Both the position numbers and the translations under genes were made by a program. Below the pieces are notes generated by a model. It was not told where the DNA came from. It worked only from the letters and a program-made list of their open reading frames with translations, and ran no database searches. Shown piece after piece: positions 41,945 through 50,379 of a stretch of 64,000 nt of DNA (positions within the stretch are counted from its first letter, which is position 1; every line of letters starts with the position of its first letter). Source of the DNA: Bacteroides sp. 519 (GTDB lineage Bacteria; Bacteroidota; Bacteroidia; Bacteroidales; Bacteroidaceae); assembly GCF_010500955.1 (NCBI RefSeq), contig NZ_QVMJ01000001.1, forward strand, positions 482,368-546,367. The letters are read 5' to 3'.

Positions 41945-43510
41945 ATGAAACTAAGATATTTAAAATCAATCATTCCGGCAGTCTCATTAGCCTTGATGTT
42001 GGGCATGACGTCTTGTGCTGATGAATTAAACATTAAACCGATTGACCCATCTGTTGATTTAGATTTTTCGCAAGATGAGGTTTTTGCAAAACTATATGCT
42101 ACTATGGGGCTAACAGGGCAAGAAGGTCCTGCTGGTAGTGGCGACGTTGCCGGTATTGACGAAGGTACTTCTGCATTTTACCGTTTGATTTTTACGGCCA
42201 ATGAATATCCTTCAGATGAAGTGATATGTTCATGGAGTGATGCAGGTATATCAGAACTGAACTTCATGAGTTGGGGCTCTTCGCATGGACAACTTGAGGG
42301 ACTTTATGGTCGTTTGAACTATGATGTTACTCTTTGTAATCATTTTCTTGAACAAACCGAGGGTTTAACCGACGATAAAACAGTTCGTCAGAGAGCCGAA
42401 GCCCGTTTTATTCGTGCTTTAAACTATTATTATTTGATGGATCTCTTTGGAAATGTACCATTTACCGAAGTAGTGTCGACCGAGTTGCCTGAACAGATTA
42501 AGCGTGCTGATCTTTTCAAATATCTGGAAACAGAGTTGCTTGATATGGAAAGTGACATGTACGAATCTCGCGAAGCGCCATTTGGACGTGCCGACAAGGT
42601 AGCTACTTGGTTCTTGTTATCACGCATGTATTTGAATGCTGAAGTATATACTGGTACAGCTCGTTGGAGTGATGCTGTGACTTATTCAAAGAAAGTGCTT
42701 GACTCAAGTTATGGACTTTGTTCAAACTATGCTCACTTATTTATGGCAGATAATGATCAGAATGCAGATGCAATGAAAGAAATAATCTTGCCGATTCGTC
42801 AGGATGGTGCAAATATCCGTTCTTATGGTGGTTCACTTTATGTAATAGCTGCTACACACACCGATGGAATGACCTCTTGGGGTACTTCTGAAGGTTGGGG
42901 TGGTGTTCGTGCCCGTAAAGCATTAGTTCAGAAATTCTTTCCCAATGATAATCCTCCAATGAATGGTGTAGAAACCGATATGGTGGCAGCAGCCGATGAT
43001 GATCGTGCTTTATTCTTTGCTGGTGACGATCGTAAACTTGAAATCAGTGATCCTTCTATCTTCAAAGAAGGACTGTCTATTTCTAAATGGTCTAATGTCC
43101 GTTCGGATGGTAAGGCTTCGAAAGATCCACAATGGACAGACACTGATATCCCATTTTTCCGTTTGGGTGAAGCTTATTTGAATTATGCAGAAGCACTTGT
43201 GCGCAGTGGTGATACATCAACAAAAGCACTTGATGCATTAAATGAACTACGCCTACGGGCCAATACAAGTAAATTGGCTACTGTGAATTTGGATATTATT
43301 CTTGATGAGCGTGCTCGTGAATTGTATGCTGAAGCTATCCGTCGTACCGATTTGATTCGCTATGGTTATTTCACATCTAATAAATATATGTGGGATTGGA
43401 AAGGAGGCCAAACTGCAGGAACCTCTGTAAGTAGTATTTATAATCTTTTTCCTATACCTGCTTCTGATCTTAATGCAAATAAGAATCTGGTTCAGAATTC
43501 AGGTTATTAA
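41945..43510 (+). CDS. susD: SusD-family glycan-binding lipoprotein
   Basis: 521 residues. Lipobox MTSC (LGMTSCADELNIKP). The TPR-like N-terminal half contains RLNYDVTLCNHFLEQT and QRAEARFIRALNYYYLMDLFGNVPF, the SusD signature; the C-terminal RTDLIRYG and FPIPASDLNANKNLVQNSGY are also typical. It caps the SusC barrel and binds the incoming glycan, here expected to be starch or maltodextrin from the operon content. Confidence 0.95.
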   Translation: MKLRYLKSIIPAVSLALMLGMTSCADELNIKPIDPSVDLDFSQDEVFAKLYATMGLTGQEGPAGSGDVAGIDEGTSAFYRLIFTANEYPSDEVICSWSDAGISELNFMSWGSSHGQLEGLYGRLNYDVTLCNHFLEQTEGLTDDKTVRQRAEARFIRALNYYYLMDLFGNVPFTEVVSTELPEQIKRADLFKYLETELLDMESDMYESREAPFGRADKVATWFLLSRMYLNAEVYTGTARWSDAVTYSKKVLDSSYGLCSNYAHLFMADNDQNADAMKEIILPIRQDGANIRSYGGSLYVIAATHTDGMTSWGTSEGWGGVRARKALVQKFFPNDNPPMNGVETDMVAAADDDRALFFAGDDRKLEISDPSIFKEGLSISKWSNVRSDGKASKDPQWTDTDIPFFRLGEAYLNYAEALVRSGDTSTKALDALNELRLRANTSKLATVNLDIILDERARELYAEAIRRTDLIRYGYFTSNKYMWDWKGGQTAGTSVSSIYNLFPIPASDLNANKNLVQNSGY

Positions 43511-43536
43511 TGTTTAACTGTAAATAGAATACAATT

Positions 43537-44667
43537 ATGAAAAAAATATATAGTACATTGGTTCTGTTGCTTAGTCTCTTCTCCTTTGCTTCGTGCGATG
43601 ATGATAGAGATTCTAATCCAACATTAGCCGAGCCTACAGAATTTATATTGAATACCCCCAAATATGTTTCAGGTATTTATGACTTGAAAAATACAGAAAG
43701 CATACAATTAACTTGTACACAACCGGATTATGGCTTTACTGCTGCTGCAACTTATAGTGTACAAATTGCTGTGGAGTCCAATTTCTCTAACTATACCACA
43801 TTGGGCACAACATACAATACAGCTGCTATGGAAGTGAATGCTAAAGAAGTGGCTGTAGCTCTTGTTGGATTACTTGAAGTGGAAGAGGCAGAAAACTATC
43901 CAAAAGATATTTTTCCTGTATTTGTGAGGTTGGAATCTAAACTGTCAAATGGAACAGGAAAGATAACTTCAAACATTATCGAATTACCTAAGGTGAAAGG
44001 ATACTTTGCTCTTGACGACATGGTAATGCCCGAGAATATGTATGTTATAGGTAATGTTGCCGGTAACTGGGATTGGACAAAGAGTATTGCATTAACTCCA
44101 GTGAACAGTACCGAAGGTAAGTTCTGGGGAATTGTTTATTTGGGCGAAACAACTGGTGGTGATAAGGCTGAAATTAAATTCAACTGGGAAAAATCATGGG
44201 ACATTGGCGAAAACTTTGGAATGAAGAATTCTATAATAGATGATGCTTCTAAGGAATTGGCTGGTATTTCTGGTGAAGATAATATTAAAATAGGTAATTC
44301 AGGCTGGTATCTGGTTGTAGTTAAAGTTGAAATAGAGGGTCGTTCTTATAAATATAATGTTCAGTTCCTGGCTCCAAATATATATTTAATTGGAGGTACT
44401 GTTGGTGGTTGGGATATTTTGGATAGTAATTTGTTTACTGTTCCAACAACAGTTGATGGTGAGTTTGTTTCTCCTGCTTTTACTGTTGCCGATGAACTTC
44501 GTATGTGTGTGAAACTTGAAGGGCAAGAATGGTGGCATACTGAATTCATTATTGCTAATGGTGAGATTGACTACCGTGGAACAGGTGGCGATCAGGATCG
44601 TGTAAAGGTAGCTGCTGGTAAAAAAGCTTACCTCAAATTTAGTGATGGAACAGGTTATATTCAGTAA
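43537..44667 (+). CDS. SusE-family starch-binding lipoprotein
   Basis: 376 residues with lipobox FASC. N-terminal SusE domain with EPTEFILNTPKYVSGIYDLKNTESIQLTCTQPDYGFTAAATYSVQI, followed by two beta-sandwich modules, each containing a MYVIGNVAGNWDW / IYLIGGTVGGWDI type loop characteristic of SusE/SusF starch-binding domains with exposed Trp. It is a surface protein that binds and retains alpha-glucan. Confidence 0.85.
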   Translation: MKKIYSTLVLLLSLFSFASCDDDRDSNPTLAEPTEFILNTPKYVSGIYDLKNTESIQLTCTQPDYGFTAAATYSVQIAVESNFSNYTTLGTTYNTAAMEVNAKEVAVALVGLLEVEEAENYPKDIFPVFVRLESKLSNGTGKITSNIIELPKVKGYFALDDMVMPENMYVIGNVAGNWDWTKSIALTPVNSTEGKFWGIVYLGETTGGDKAEIKFNWEKSWDIGENFGMKNSIIDDASKELAGISGEDNIKIGNSGWYLVVVKVEIEGRSYKYNVQFLAPNIYLIGGTVGGWDILDSNLFTVPTTVDGEFVSPAFTVADELRMCVKLEGQEWWHTEFIIANGEIDYRGTGGDQDRVKVAAGKKAYLKFSDGTGYIQ

Positions 44668-44690
44668 TTATCAGAAAAAACGAATTGATC

Positions 44691-46157
44691 ATGAAAAATA
44701 TCAGCATATATATAATGATGCTTCTTGCTCTCTGTGTAACAGCGTGCGATGAAGACTTTAATAAAGATGTGGCTGCGCCACAAACCAATCCGCAGGAGAA
44801 TCCACAGACTATTGCCGGTTTTTCCATAGCAAAAGATACAGATTTCAACTCGGCTATTGTTTTAGCTGATTTGGAAGAGGGTACAATGTTGACGGCAGTA
44901 AAAGCAACAGCAACTCCTGAAATGGCCGAAGGTGCAAGTGTTGCTTTTCGCTTGCAACTTTCAGATACTGAAGATTTTGCCAATATTATGGACTTGGCAT
45001 CTATTAGTGAAGGCAATGCTGCTACAGTATTGGTTGAAGACTTAAATGCTACAGTTATCGAACTATTTGGTAAAGCACCTGAAGCACGGACTACTTATCT
45101 ACGTGCTTATATCTATATTCTTGATGGTACTTCTGCCAGTATGATGCCTGATCCGATAGCTTTGGGAACAGTTATTGCAACTCCGATTAGTCCAGAAATA
45201 GACTCTGCCTATTATTTGATTGGTACACCCAATGGTTGGAATGGTGAAGATGTAAGTACACTACTTAAATTCTCACATAGTGGCAAAGATGTGTATGAAG
45301 ATTCAGAATTTACGCTTATGTTTGAAGCAACAGAAGATTCTTATTGGAAAATTATTCCTCAGAAGTTGGTAGATGCTGTGAATAATGGTGAAGCTGCTGA
45401 TGTGTGGAAGGATGGTGTACTTGGTACAGCAGTAAATGATGATGATTCCCTTGAAGGTGAGTTGGTAGATACTGATCCTGGTGCCGGATTGATAAAAGGA
45501 ACTGGATGGATAAAGATGACTTTGAATATGATGGAGCGCACCTATAAAGTTGAAATAATAGGTGAAATGGCACGCACACTTTATGTACCTGGCAGCTATC
45601 AAGATTGGAAACCAGCTACAGCTGCAACACTTTATACCCAGAATGTTGACTTTAAGTATGATGGTTATGCGAATTTGAATGCTAACGCAGAGTTTAAATT
45701 CGTAAATGGTCCAGATTGGCCCAACGGAGACAATGGCTACAAAGATTATGGTACTGATTTGGATGGCGATACTGGTAATTTGAACGGGAGTAGTAACATT
45801 TCTACTACAGAAGCCGGTTTTTATCGTCTAACAGTTGACTTGTCTGGTAGTGTATATACCTATACTGCTACAAAAACAGTTTGGGGACTCATTGGTGATG
45901 CTACTACAGGTGGATGGGATAATTCTACCGAAATGACATTGGATCCGGAAACCTATAAATGGACTGTAACTACAACTTTGGCAGCAGGTACATTTAAATT
46001 TCGTGCAAACAATGGTTGGGATATCAATCTAGGGGGCGATTTAAACAACTTGACTTATGGTGGTGATAATATAAGCATCGATGCAGATGGTGAATATATT
46101 ATAACATTAGACTTAAGCGATCCTAAAGCATATAAAGCTACAGTTGTGAAGAAATAG
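44691..46157 (+). CDS. SusE/SusF-like starch-binding lipoprotein
   Basis: 488 residues from ATG 44691 (the ORF opens at a TTG six bases earlier). Lipobox VTAC. N-terminal SusE-like domain (residues ~30-150), then three starch-binding modules with YYLIGTPNGWNGED, LYVPGSYQDWKPATA and WGLIGDATTGGWDNS loops. More modules than the preceding protein, as in SusF versus SusE. It would anchor starch at the cell surface. Confidence 0.82.
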   Translation: MKNISIYIMMLLALCVTACDEDFNKDVAAPQTNPQENPQTIAGFSIAKDTDFNSAIVLADLEEGTMLTAVKATATPEMAEGASVAFRLQLSDTEDFANIMDLASISEGNAATVLVEDLNATVIELFGKAPEARTTYLRAYIYILDGTSASMMPDPIALGTVIATPISPEIDSAYYLIGTPNGWNGEDVSTLLKFSHSGKDVYEDSEFTLMFEATEDSYWKIIPQKLVDAVNNGEAADVWKDGVLGTAVNDDDSLEGELVDTDPGAGLIKGTGWIKMTLNMMERTYKVEIIGEMARTLYVPGSYQDWKPATAATLYTQNVDFKYDGYANLNANAEFKFVNGPDWPNGDNGYKDYGTDLDGDTGNLNGSSNISTTEAGFYRLTVDLSGSVYTYTATKTVWGLIGDATTGGWDNSTEMTLDPETYKWTVTTTLAAGTFKFRANNGWDINLGGDLNNLTYGGDNISIDADGEYIITLDLSDPKAYKATVVKK

Positions 46158-46247
46158 TATAACATTTTAATTCAAGGTAAAAAGTGTCAAAAGTCTGATT
46201 CAATAAATGGAGAATGACTTTTGGCACTTTATAGTAAAAAACAGATT

Positions 46248-48560
46248 ATGAAAAAGAATATTTTCTTTTATTGGATACTACTAATAACATTATGTGTATC
46301 CTCTTGTTCCGATAACAATGATGAACCCGAACCCACTCCACCCGATCCACCAGGTCAGGAATACATAGAAGGCATCAATCAATTCCCTAAAGAATTTAAA
46401 GCCGACGAAGAAGTTGAAATTGTATTCAAAGCCTCAAAAACTTCTGCATTATACAGTTATGCAGGTGATGTATATGTCCATATTGGCGTTGTAGAAGGCA
46501 CAAACTGGCTCTATGTACCAGCCGACTGGGACAAAAACATTGCTAAATGTAAAATGACTAAGTTGGAAAATAATGTATGGAGTCTTACCCTGTCTCCCAA
46601 CATACGTAGTTGGTTTGGTGTTGCTGAAGGTGTTTCCGTACAAAAAATAGGCATTGTATTTCGTAGTGCAGATGGAACAAAGAAAGGGATAGAGAATGAT
46701 TCGTTTATCTCAGTAGAGGATAAAACCTTTACTCCGGGAGAAACAGTGTTTGCTCCTCAACCAGCAAATACCGTTGATGGCATAAATGTGACAGATCCAT
46801 CTACGGTTACACTGGTCTTTTATGATAAGGACCTGAATGGGAAACATAAAGACTATGCTTATGTAATTGGTGATTTCAATGATTGGAAAGTAGATAGCGA
46901 ATATCAGATGAAACGTGATGAGGCTACCAGTTGCTGGTGGATTACACTTTCTGAACTGGAGAGCGGAAAAGAATATGCTTTTCAATATTACTTGGGCAGT
47001 GAAGATGGTGTTCAGCGTATAGCCGATCCGTATACAGAGAAAATTCTTGATCCATACAACGACAAGTATATTCCTGCTTCCACTTACCCGAATTTGAGAA
47101 CATATCCAGCCGATAAAACATTTGGCATTGCATCTACTTTCAGAACAGTAATGAAAGAAGATGTTGGAATTGTGTTTTTCGACGTAGAAGATAAACACAA
47201 TCTGATTATCTACGAAATGCTTTTCCGCGACTTTACAACTTCGGGTGATATAAATGGTGCTATCGAAAAGCTTGATTATCTACAGTCATTAGGTGTAAAT
47301 GCTATTGAACTTATGCCAGTGCAAGAGTTTGATGGAAATGATAGTTGGGGATACAATCCTTGTTTTTATTTTGCATTGGATAAAGCTTATGGTACTAAAG
47401 AAATGTACCACAAGTTTATTCGCGAATGCCACAAAAGAGGTATGGCTGTGATTTTTGATGTGGTTTATAACCATGCTACAGGTTCCAACCCTTTTGCACA
47501 ATTATATTGGGACGCTACTAATAATCGAACAGCAGCCAACAATCCTTGGTTTAATGTAAAAGAACCACATCCGTATGGTGTATTTCATGATTTCAATCAT
47601 GAGTCGGCATTGGTACGTACTTTTGTGAAACGCAATCTGAAGTTCTTATTAGAAGAGTATAAAATTGATGGTTTCCGTTTTGATATGACCAAAGGGTTTA
47701 CACAAAAACAAAGCACCGAGTCGACAGCCTCAGATTATGATGCTTCTCGTATAGCCATATTAAAAGATTATAATGCAGCGATTAAAGCAGTGCATCCGGA
47801 AGCTATTGTTATTCTGGAACATTTTGCTGAATTGAAAGAAGAGAAAGAACTGGCCGAAGATGGTATGATGTTATGGCGGAATGCAAACGAAGCCTATTGT
47901 CAAACCGCTATGGGATGGGATGAGAAAAGTGCTTTTACACATATGGTTACCTATAATACCAAAATGCCATTTGGCGGTTGGGTTGGTTATATGGAAAGCC
48001 ACGACGAAGAGCGTACTTCGTTCAAAGCCAAAACATGGGGAGATGGTGCAATAAAAAGCGATTTAACCACCCGGATGAAACAAGCACAGGTGAATGCTGC
48101 CTTTTTCTTTACTGTTCCTGGTCCTAAAATGCTATGGCAGTTTGGTGAACTTGGATATGATATTTCCATAGAAGAAAATGGCCGTACAGGAAAGAAACCA
48201 ATTTTATGGGATTATTACAATATACCTGAGAGAAAAGGTTTGTATGATACTTATTCCAAACTGATTGATTTCCGCCTCTCTTATCCTGAATTGTTTAAAT
48301 CGAACACTTCCTTTAGTTGGAAAGTATCTACAAGTAATTGGGCAAATGGTCGTTTCATTAATGCTCAAGCCGGAAACAAAGCAATGGTTGTAGTTGGTAA
48401 CTTCACTGCGAATGATAGTGAATATACTGTTGAGTTTCCTGACAAAGGTACATGGTATGATTATATAAATAACACTACGCTTGAAGTAACCTCTAATACA
48501 CAAAAGGTAACCGTTCCGGCTCATGAATACCGGTTGTTATTGAATTTTGAAGTGAGGTAG
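46248..48560 (+). CDS. GH13 alpha-amylase/pullulanase-type surface lipoprotein
   Basis: 770 residues from ATG 46248. Lipobox VSSC, then a Pro/Asp linker, a DUF4961-type beta domain (~45-160), a CBM48-like module (~180-290, VIGDFNDWKVD) and a GH13 barrel from ~310. The catalytic set is complete: DVVYNH (region I), GFRFDMTKG with nucleophile Asp479, VILEHF with acid Glu524, and MESHDEER with Asp586. The CBM48 suggests branched substrates (pullulan, glycogen, amylopectin). As the last gene of the Sus operon it is the likely outer-surface SusG counterpart. Confidence 0.92.
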   Translation: MKKNIFFYWILLITLCVSSCSDNNDEPEPTPPDPPGQEYIEGINQFPKEFKADEEVEIVFKASKTSALYSYAGDVYVHIGVVEGTNWLYVPADWDKNIAKCKMTKLENNVWSLTLSPNIRSWFGVAEGVSVQKIGIVFRSADGTKKGIENDSFISVEDKTFTPGETVFAPQPANTVDGINVTDPSTVTLVFYDKDLNGKHKDYAYVIGDFNDWKVDSEYQMKRDEATSCWWITLSELESGKEYAFQYYLGSEDGVQRIADPYTEKILDPYNDKYIPASTYPNLRTYPADKTFGIASTFRTVMKEDVGIVFFDVEDKHNLIIYEMLFRDFTTSGDINGAIEKLDYLQSLGVNAIELMPVQEFDGNDSWGYNPCFYFALDKAYGTKEMYHKFIRECHKRGMAVIFDVVYNHATGSNPFAQLYWDATNNRTAANNPWFNVKEPHPYGVFHDFNHESALVRTFVKRNLKFLLEEYKIDGFRFDMTKGFTQKQSTESTASDYDASRIAILKDYNAAIKAVHPEAIVILEHFAELKEEKELAEDGMMLWRNANEAYCQTAMGWDEKSAFTHMVTYNTKMPFGGWVGYMESHDEERTSFKAKTWGDGAIKSDLTTRMKQAQVNAAFFFTVPGPKMLWQFGELGYDISIEENGRTGKKPILWDYYNIPERKGLYDTYSKLIDFRLSYPELFKSNTSFSWKVSTSNWANGRFINAQAGNKAMVVVGNFTANDSEYTVEFPDKGTWYDYINNTTLEVTSNTQKVTVPAHEYRLLLNFEVR

Positions 48561-48561
48561 T

Positions 48562-48655
48562 GTAAAGGAGGTAAAGTGAGGTAAAGGAGGTAAAGAGTTG
48601 AGTGTTTTTAACTTTATCTCACTTTACCTCTTTTTATTTCACTTTACCTCCTTTG
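48562..48655. terminator. Extended inverted repeat between convergent genes
   Basis: TAAAGGAGGTAAAGTGAGG repeats on the left pair with CCTC/TTTACCTCCTTT blocks on the right, separated by a TTTTTAACTTTATC loop. It lies between the stops of the GH13 gene and the M48-like gene. Confidence 0.75.
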
Positions 48656-48664
48656 CCTTACAAT

Positions 48665-50149
48665 TCAAAACATTTCCAGTTGTTGATAAAGTTTGTTTGC
48701 CCATTGAATTTCTTCCATAGCCCATTCGGCATCATTGTCAGTGCTTTCAGCTTTAAAATCGGTCAATAAAGCTACATACTCTTTTAAAACGTCGGTTGCT
48801 TTAGCTTGTTTGTTTAACCGTAATAATACCAGTATTTCTTGTTTGTAAAGTTCTAGATTTGGAATATCACTAAGTACTTTAGCTTCCTGAATAAGTTCCA
48901 GACATCTTTCATTACCCTCTTGAGTATTTGTTAACTCCATATTGGCTTTAACAAGCACTACATAGTCCTCATCGTTAGCAATATTTGTATTGATCTTTTT
49001 GATCACCAGTCTTCTTGCAGCCTCATAATTATGGCTGTTAAGTTGAATAATAGCATTTCTTGTTGTAACATTGGCCATTGTTTTTTGATAAGTTCGGTTA
49101 CTAAACTCTTTACCATCACCTAAATCGGCTAACCTTTGATTGAGGTTCCCAAAAGTTTTTTCATCCTCATTATACTGTCTGTGTTCACGTTGATAATAGT
49201 TTCTGATCTTGGTTAATGCCGAAGTAAGAGCAGCCGGATCCATATTTGCAAATTTTAGAAACTCAACAGCAATCTTGTCAGCCTGTTTGCGTTGTTTATT
49301 GGTATACCCCATACCCAACCGTTTGATGGCAGAATAATTCAGTGCTTCATCTGCAACAGCAGCAGTGAGTAAAATACCTCCAGGAATATAATTGTCATTA
49401 TTCTCTGTCAGAGCAATTTCCAAACCACCAGCAACTGCAACTAGAAATCCTCCCCAGAATTCGGCTCTTCGGGCCCGCGATATTTCTTTTTGTACATTCA
49501 ATAATGGATGATCCATAACATAATGAGCAATTCCTGATGCGATAATTGCAGTTAATTCTTCTACCGAATCTAACGTTGTCAGTAATCCAGTGCTAATAAG
49601 CAAAGTACCGTTTGCAAGCATATTTGCATAAGGAGTTGGCGATTGTATAATCTTTAAGTCAGCATATTCCGGACGTTTTTTATTAAAATCTTTAGGAGCA
49701 ATACCGCAGAAAATAGTTTTTACATAATCTATGATATAAGCATCTTTGTAATATAAATCTGATATTCCACTTAAATAATCATTCGATTCTTCAGTTAATT
49801 CCTGTCTTAAAGCAAATCGGTATCCTTTATTATCATAATACTCGAACATGTTCGATTTGATATATTCGGCCATCCAGAATTGCTCCATCGTTTTAGGGTG
49901 TAGTTCAACTATCTTTTTAGCTTGATTGGATGGAATAGAAATTTGAGTATTGTTGATAGACACTGCCAATTGTACATCACTTGACAGTTTAATAACATTC
50001 ATAACCAATATTGGAGTTCCTTTTGGGAAATCATTGTAGCTGATTTTCAAAACTCCTTCAATGTCAACACGAGGAGTGAGATCCTTTCGCTGAGCATAGA
50101 TGCTGGTTGATAAAGTTGCAATGATAAATAGAGATAATATCTTCTTCAT
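48665..50149 (-). CDS. M48-like peptidase homologue lacking the zinc motif
   Basis: 494 residues with a signal peptide (cleavage near IYAQ). The central part matches M48/BepA-type periplasmic peptidases: ANMLANGTLLISTGLLTTLDSVEELTAII before the active site. The HExxH position reads SGIAH (Ser205, Gly206, His209), and the third ligand, Glu of the EAD motif, is Gln289 (KQADKIAVEFL). Three of the four key residues are gone, so it is probably a non-catalytic scaffold. The C-terminal ~150 residues are TPR-like. The minus-strand -7 box TATTTTTG is at 50183-50190. Confidence 0.82.
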   Translation of the reverse strand: MKKILSLFIIATLSTSIYAQRKDLTPRVDIEGVLKISYNDFPKGTPILVMNVIKLSSDVQLAVSINNTQISIPSNQAKKIVELHPKTMEQFWMAEYIKSNMFEYYDNKGYRFALRQELTEESNDYLSGISDLYYKDAYIIDYVKTIFCGIAPKDFNKKRPEYADLKIIQSPTPYANMLANGTLLISTGLLTTLDSVEELTAIIASGIAHYVMDHPLLNVQKEISRARRAEFWGGFLVAVAGGLEIALTENNDNYIPGGILLTAAVADEALNYSAIKRLGMGYTNKQRKQADKIAVEFLKFANMDPAALTSALTKIRNYYQREHRQYNEDEKTFGNLNQRLADLGDGKEFSNRTYQKTMANVTTRNAIIQLNSHNYEAARRLVIKKINTNIANDEDYVVLVKANMELTNTQEGNERCLELIQEAKVLSDIPNLELYKQEILVLLRLNKQAKATDVLKEYVALLTDFKAESTDNDAEWAMEEIQWANKLYQQLEMF

Positions 50150-50182
50150 GGTTGTACTATTTTAAAGTTGTCTAGCTAATTA

Positions 50183-50190
50183 CAAAAATA
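50183..50190 (-). promoter_or_regulatory. -7 box of the M48-like gene
   Basis: TATTTTTG on the minus strand, 34 bp upstream of the start codon. Confidence 0.6.
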
Positions 50191-50233
50191 AGAAGAGTGT
50201 TTCCCTTTTTACTTGTTTTTTTCCTAATTATTA

Positions 50234-50249
50234 ATAGGGAATTCCCTAT
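50234..50249. repeat. Perfect 16-bp palindrome ATAGGGAATTCCCTAT
   Basis: A perfect palindrome in the AT-rich gap between the M48-like gene and the CRISPR array. Its function is unknown; it is a possible protein-binding site. Confidence 0.8.
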
Positions 50250-50260
50250 AGATTACATCC

Positions 50261-50379
50261 TTTTTGAGGTTCTTATTCGCTTACGGTACTATTTTTTTTG
50301 ATTTTATTGTTACTTGATTAGATAAAAAACTAGCTTTTACATTGAAAAAAAGTACTGAAAGTGAATAGGAACCTCAAAA
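50261..50379. repeat. Long inverted repeat abutting the leader-distal end of the CRISPR array
   Basis: TTTTTGAGGTTCTTATTCGC at the left is matched by the reverse complement of GTGAATAGGAACCTCAAAAG at the right. Pairing continues inward (GTACT/AGTAC, then A/T runs) for about 38 bp with a few mismatches around a ~40-nt loop. The right arm ends exactly at the last CRISPR repeat, so it could terminate pre-crRNA transcription or be a small transposon-like (MITE) remnant. Confidence 0.75.

Noticed and set aside
45303..45602. 99-codon antisense frame within the SusF-like gene, and similar antisense frames inside dinB, rny, susC and the GH13 gene
   Set aside because: Shadow frames opposite strongly coding genes, without promoters or family resemblance.
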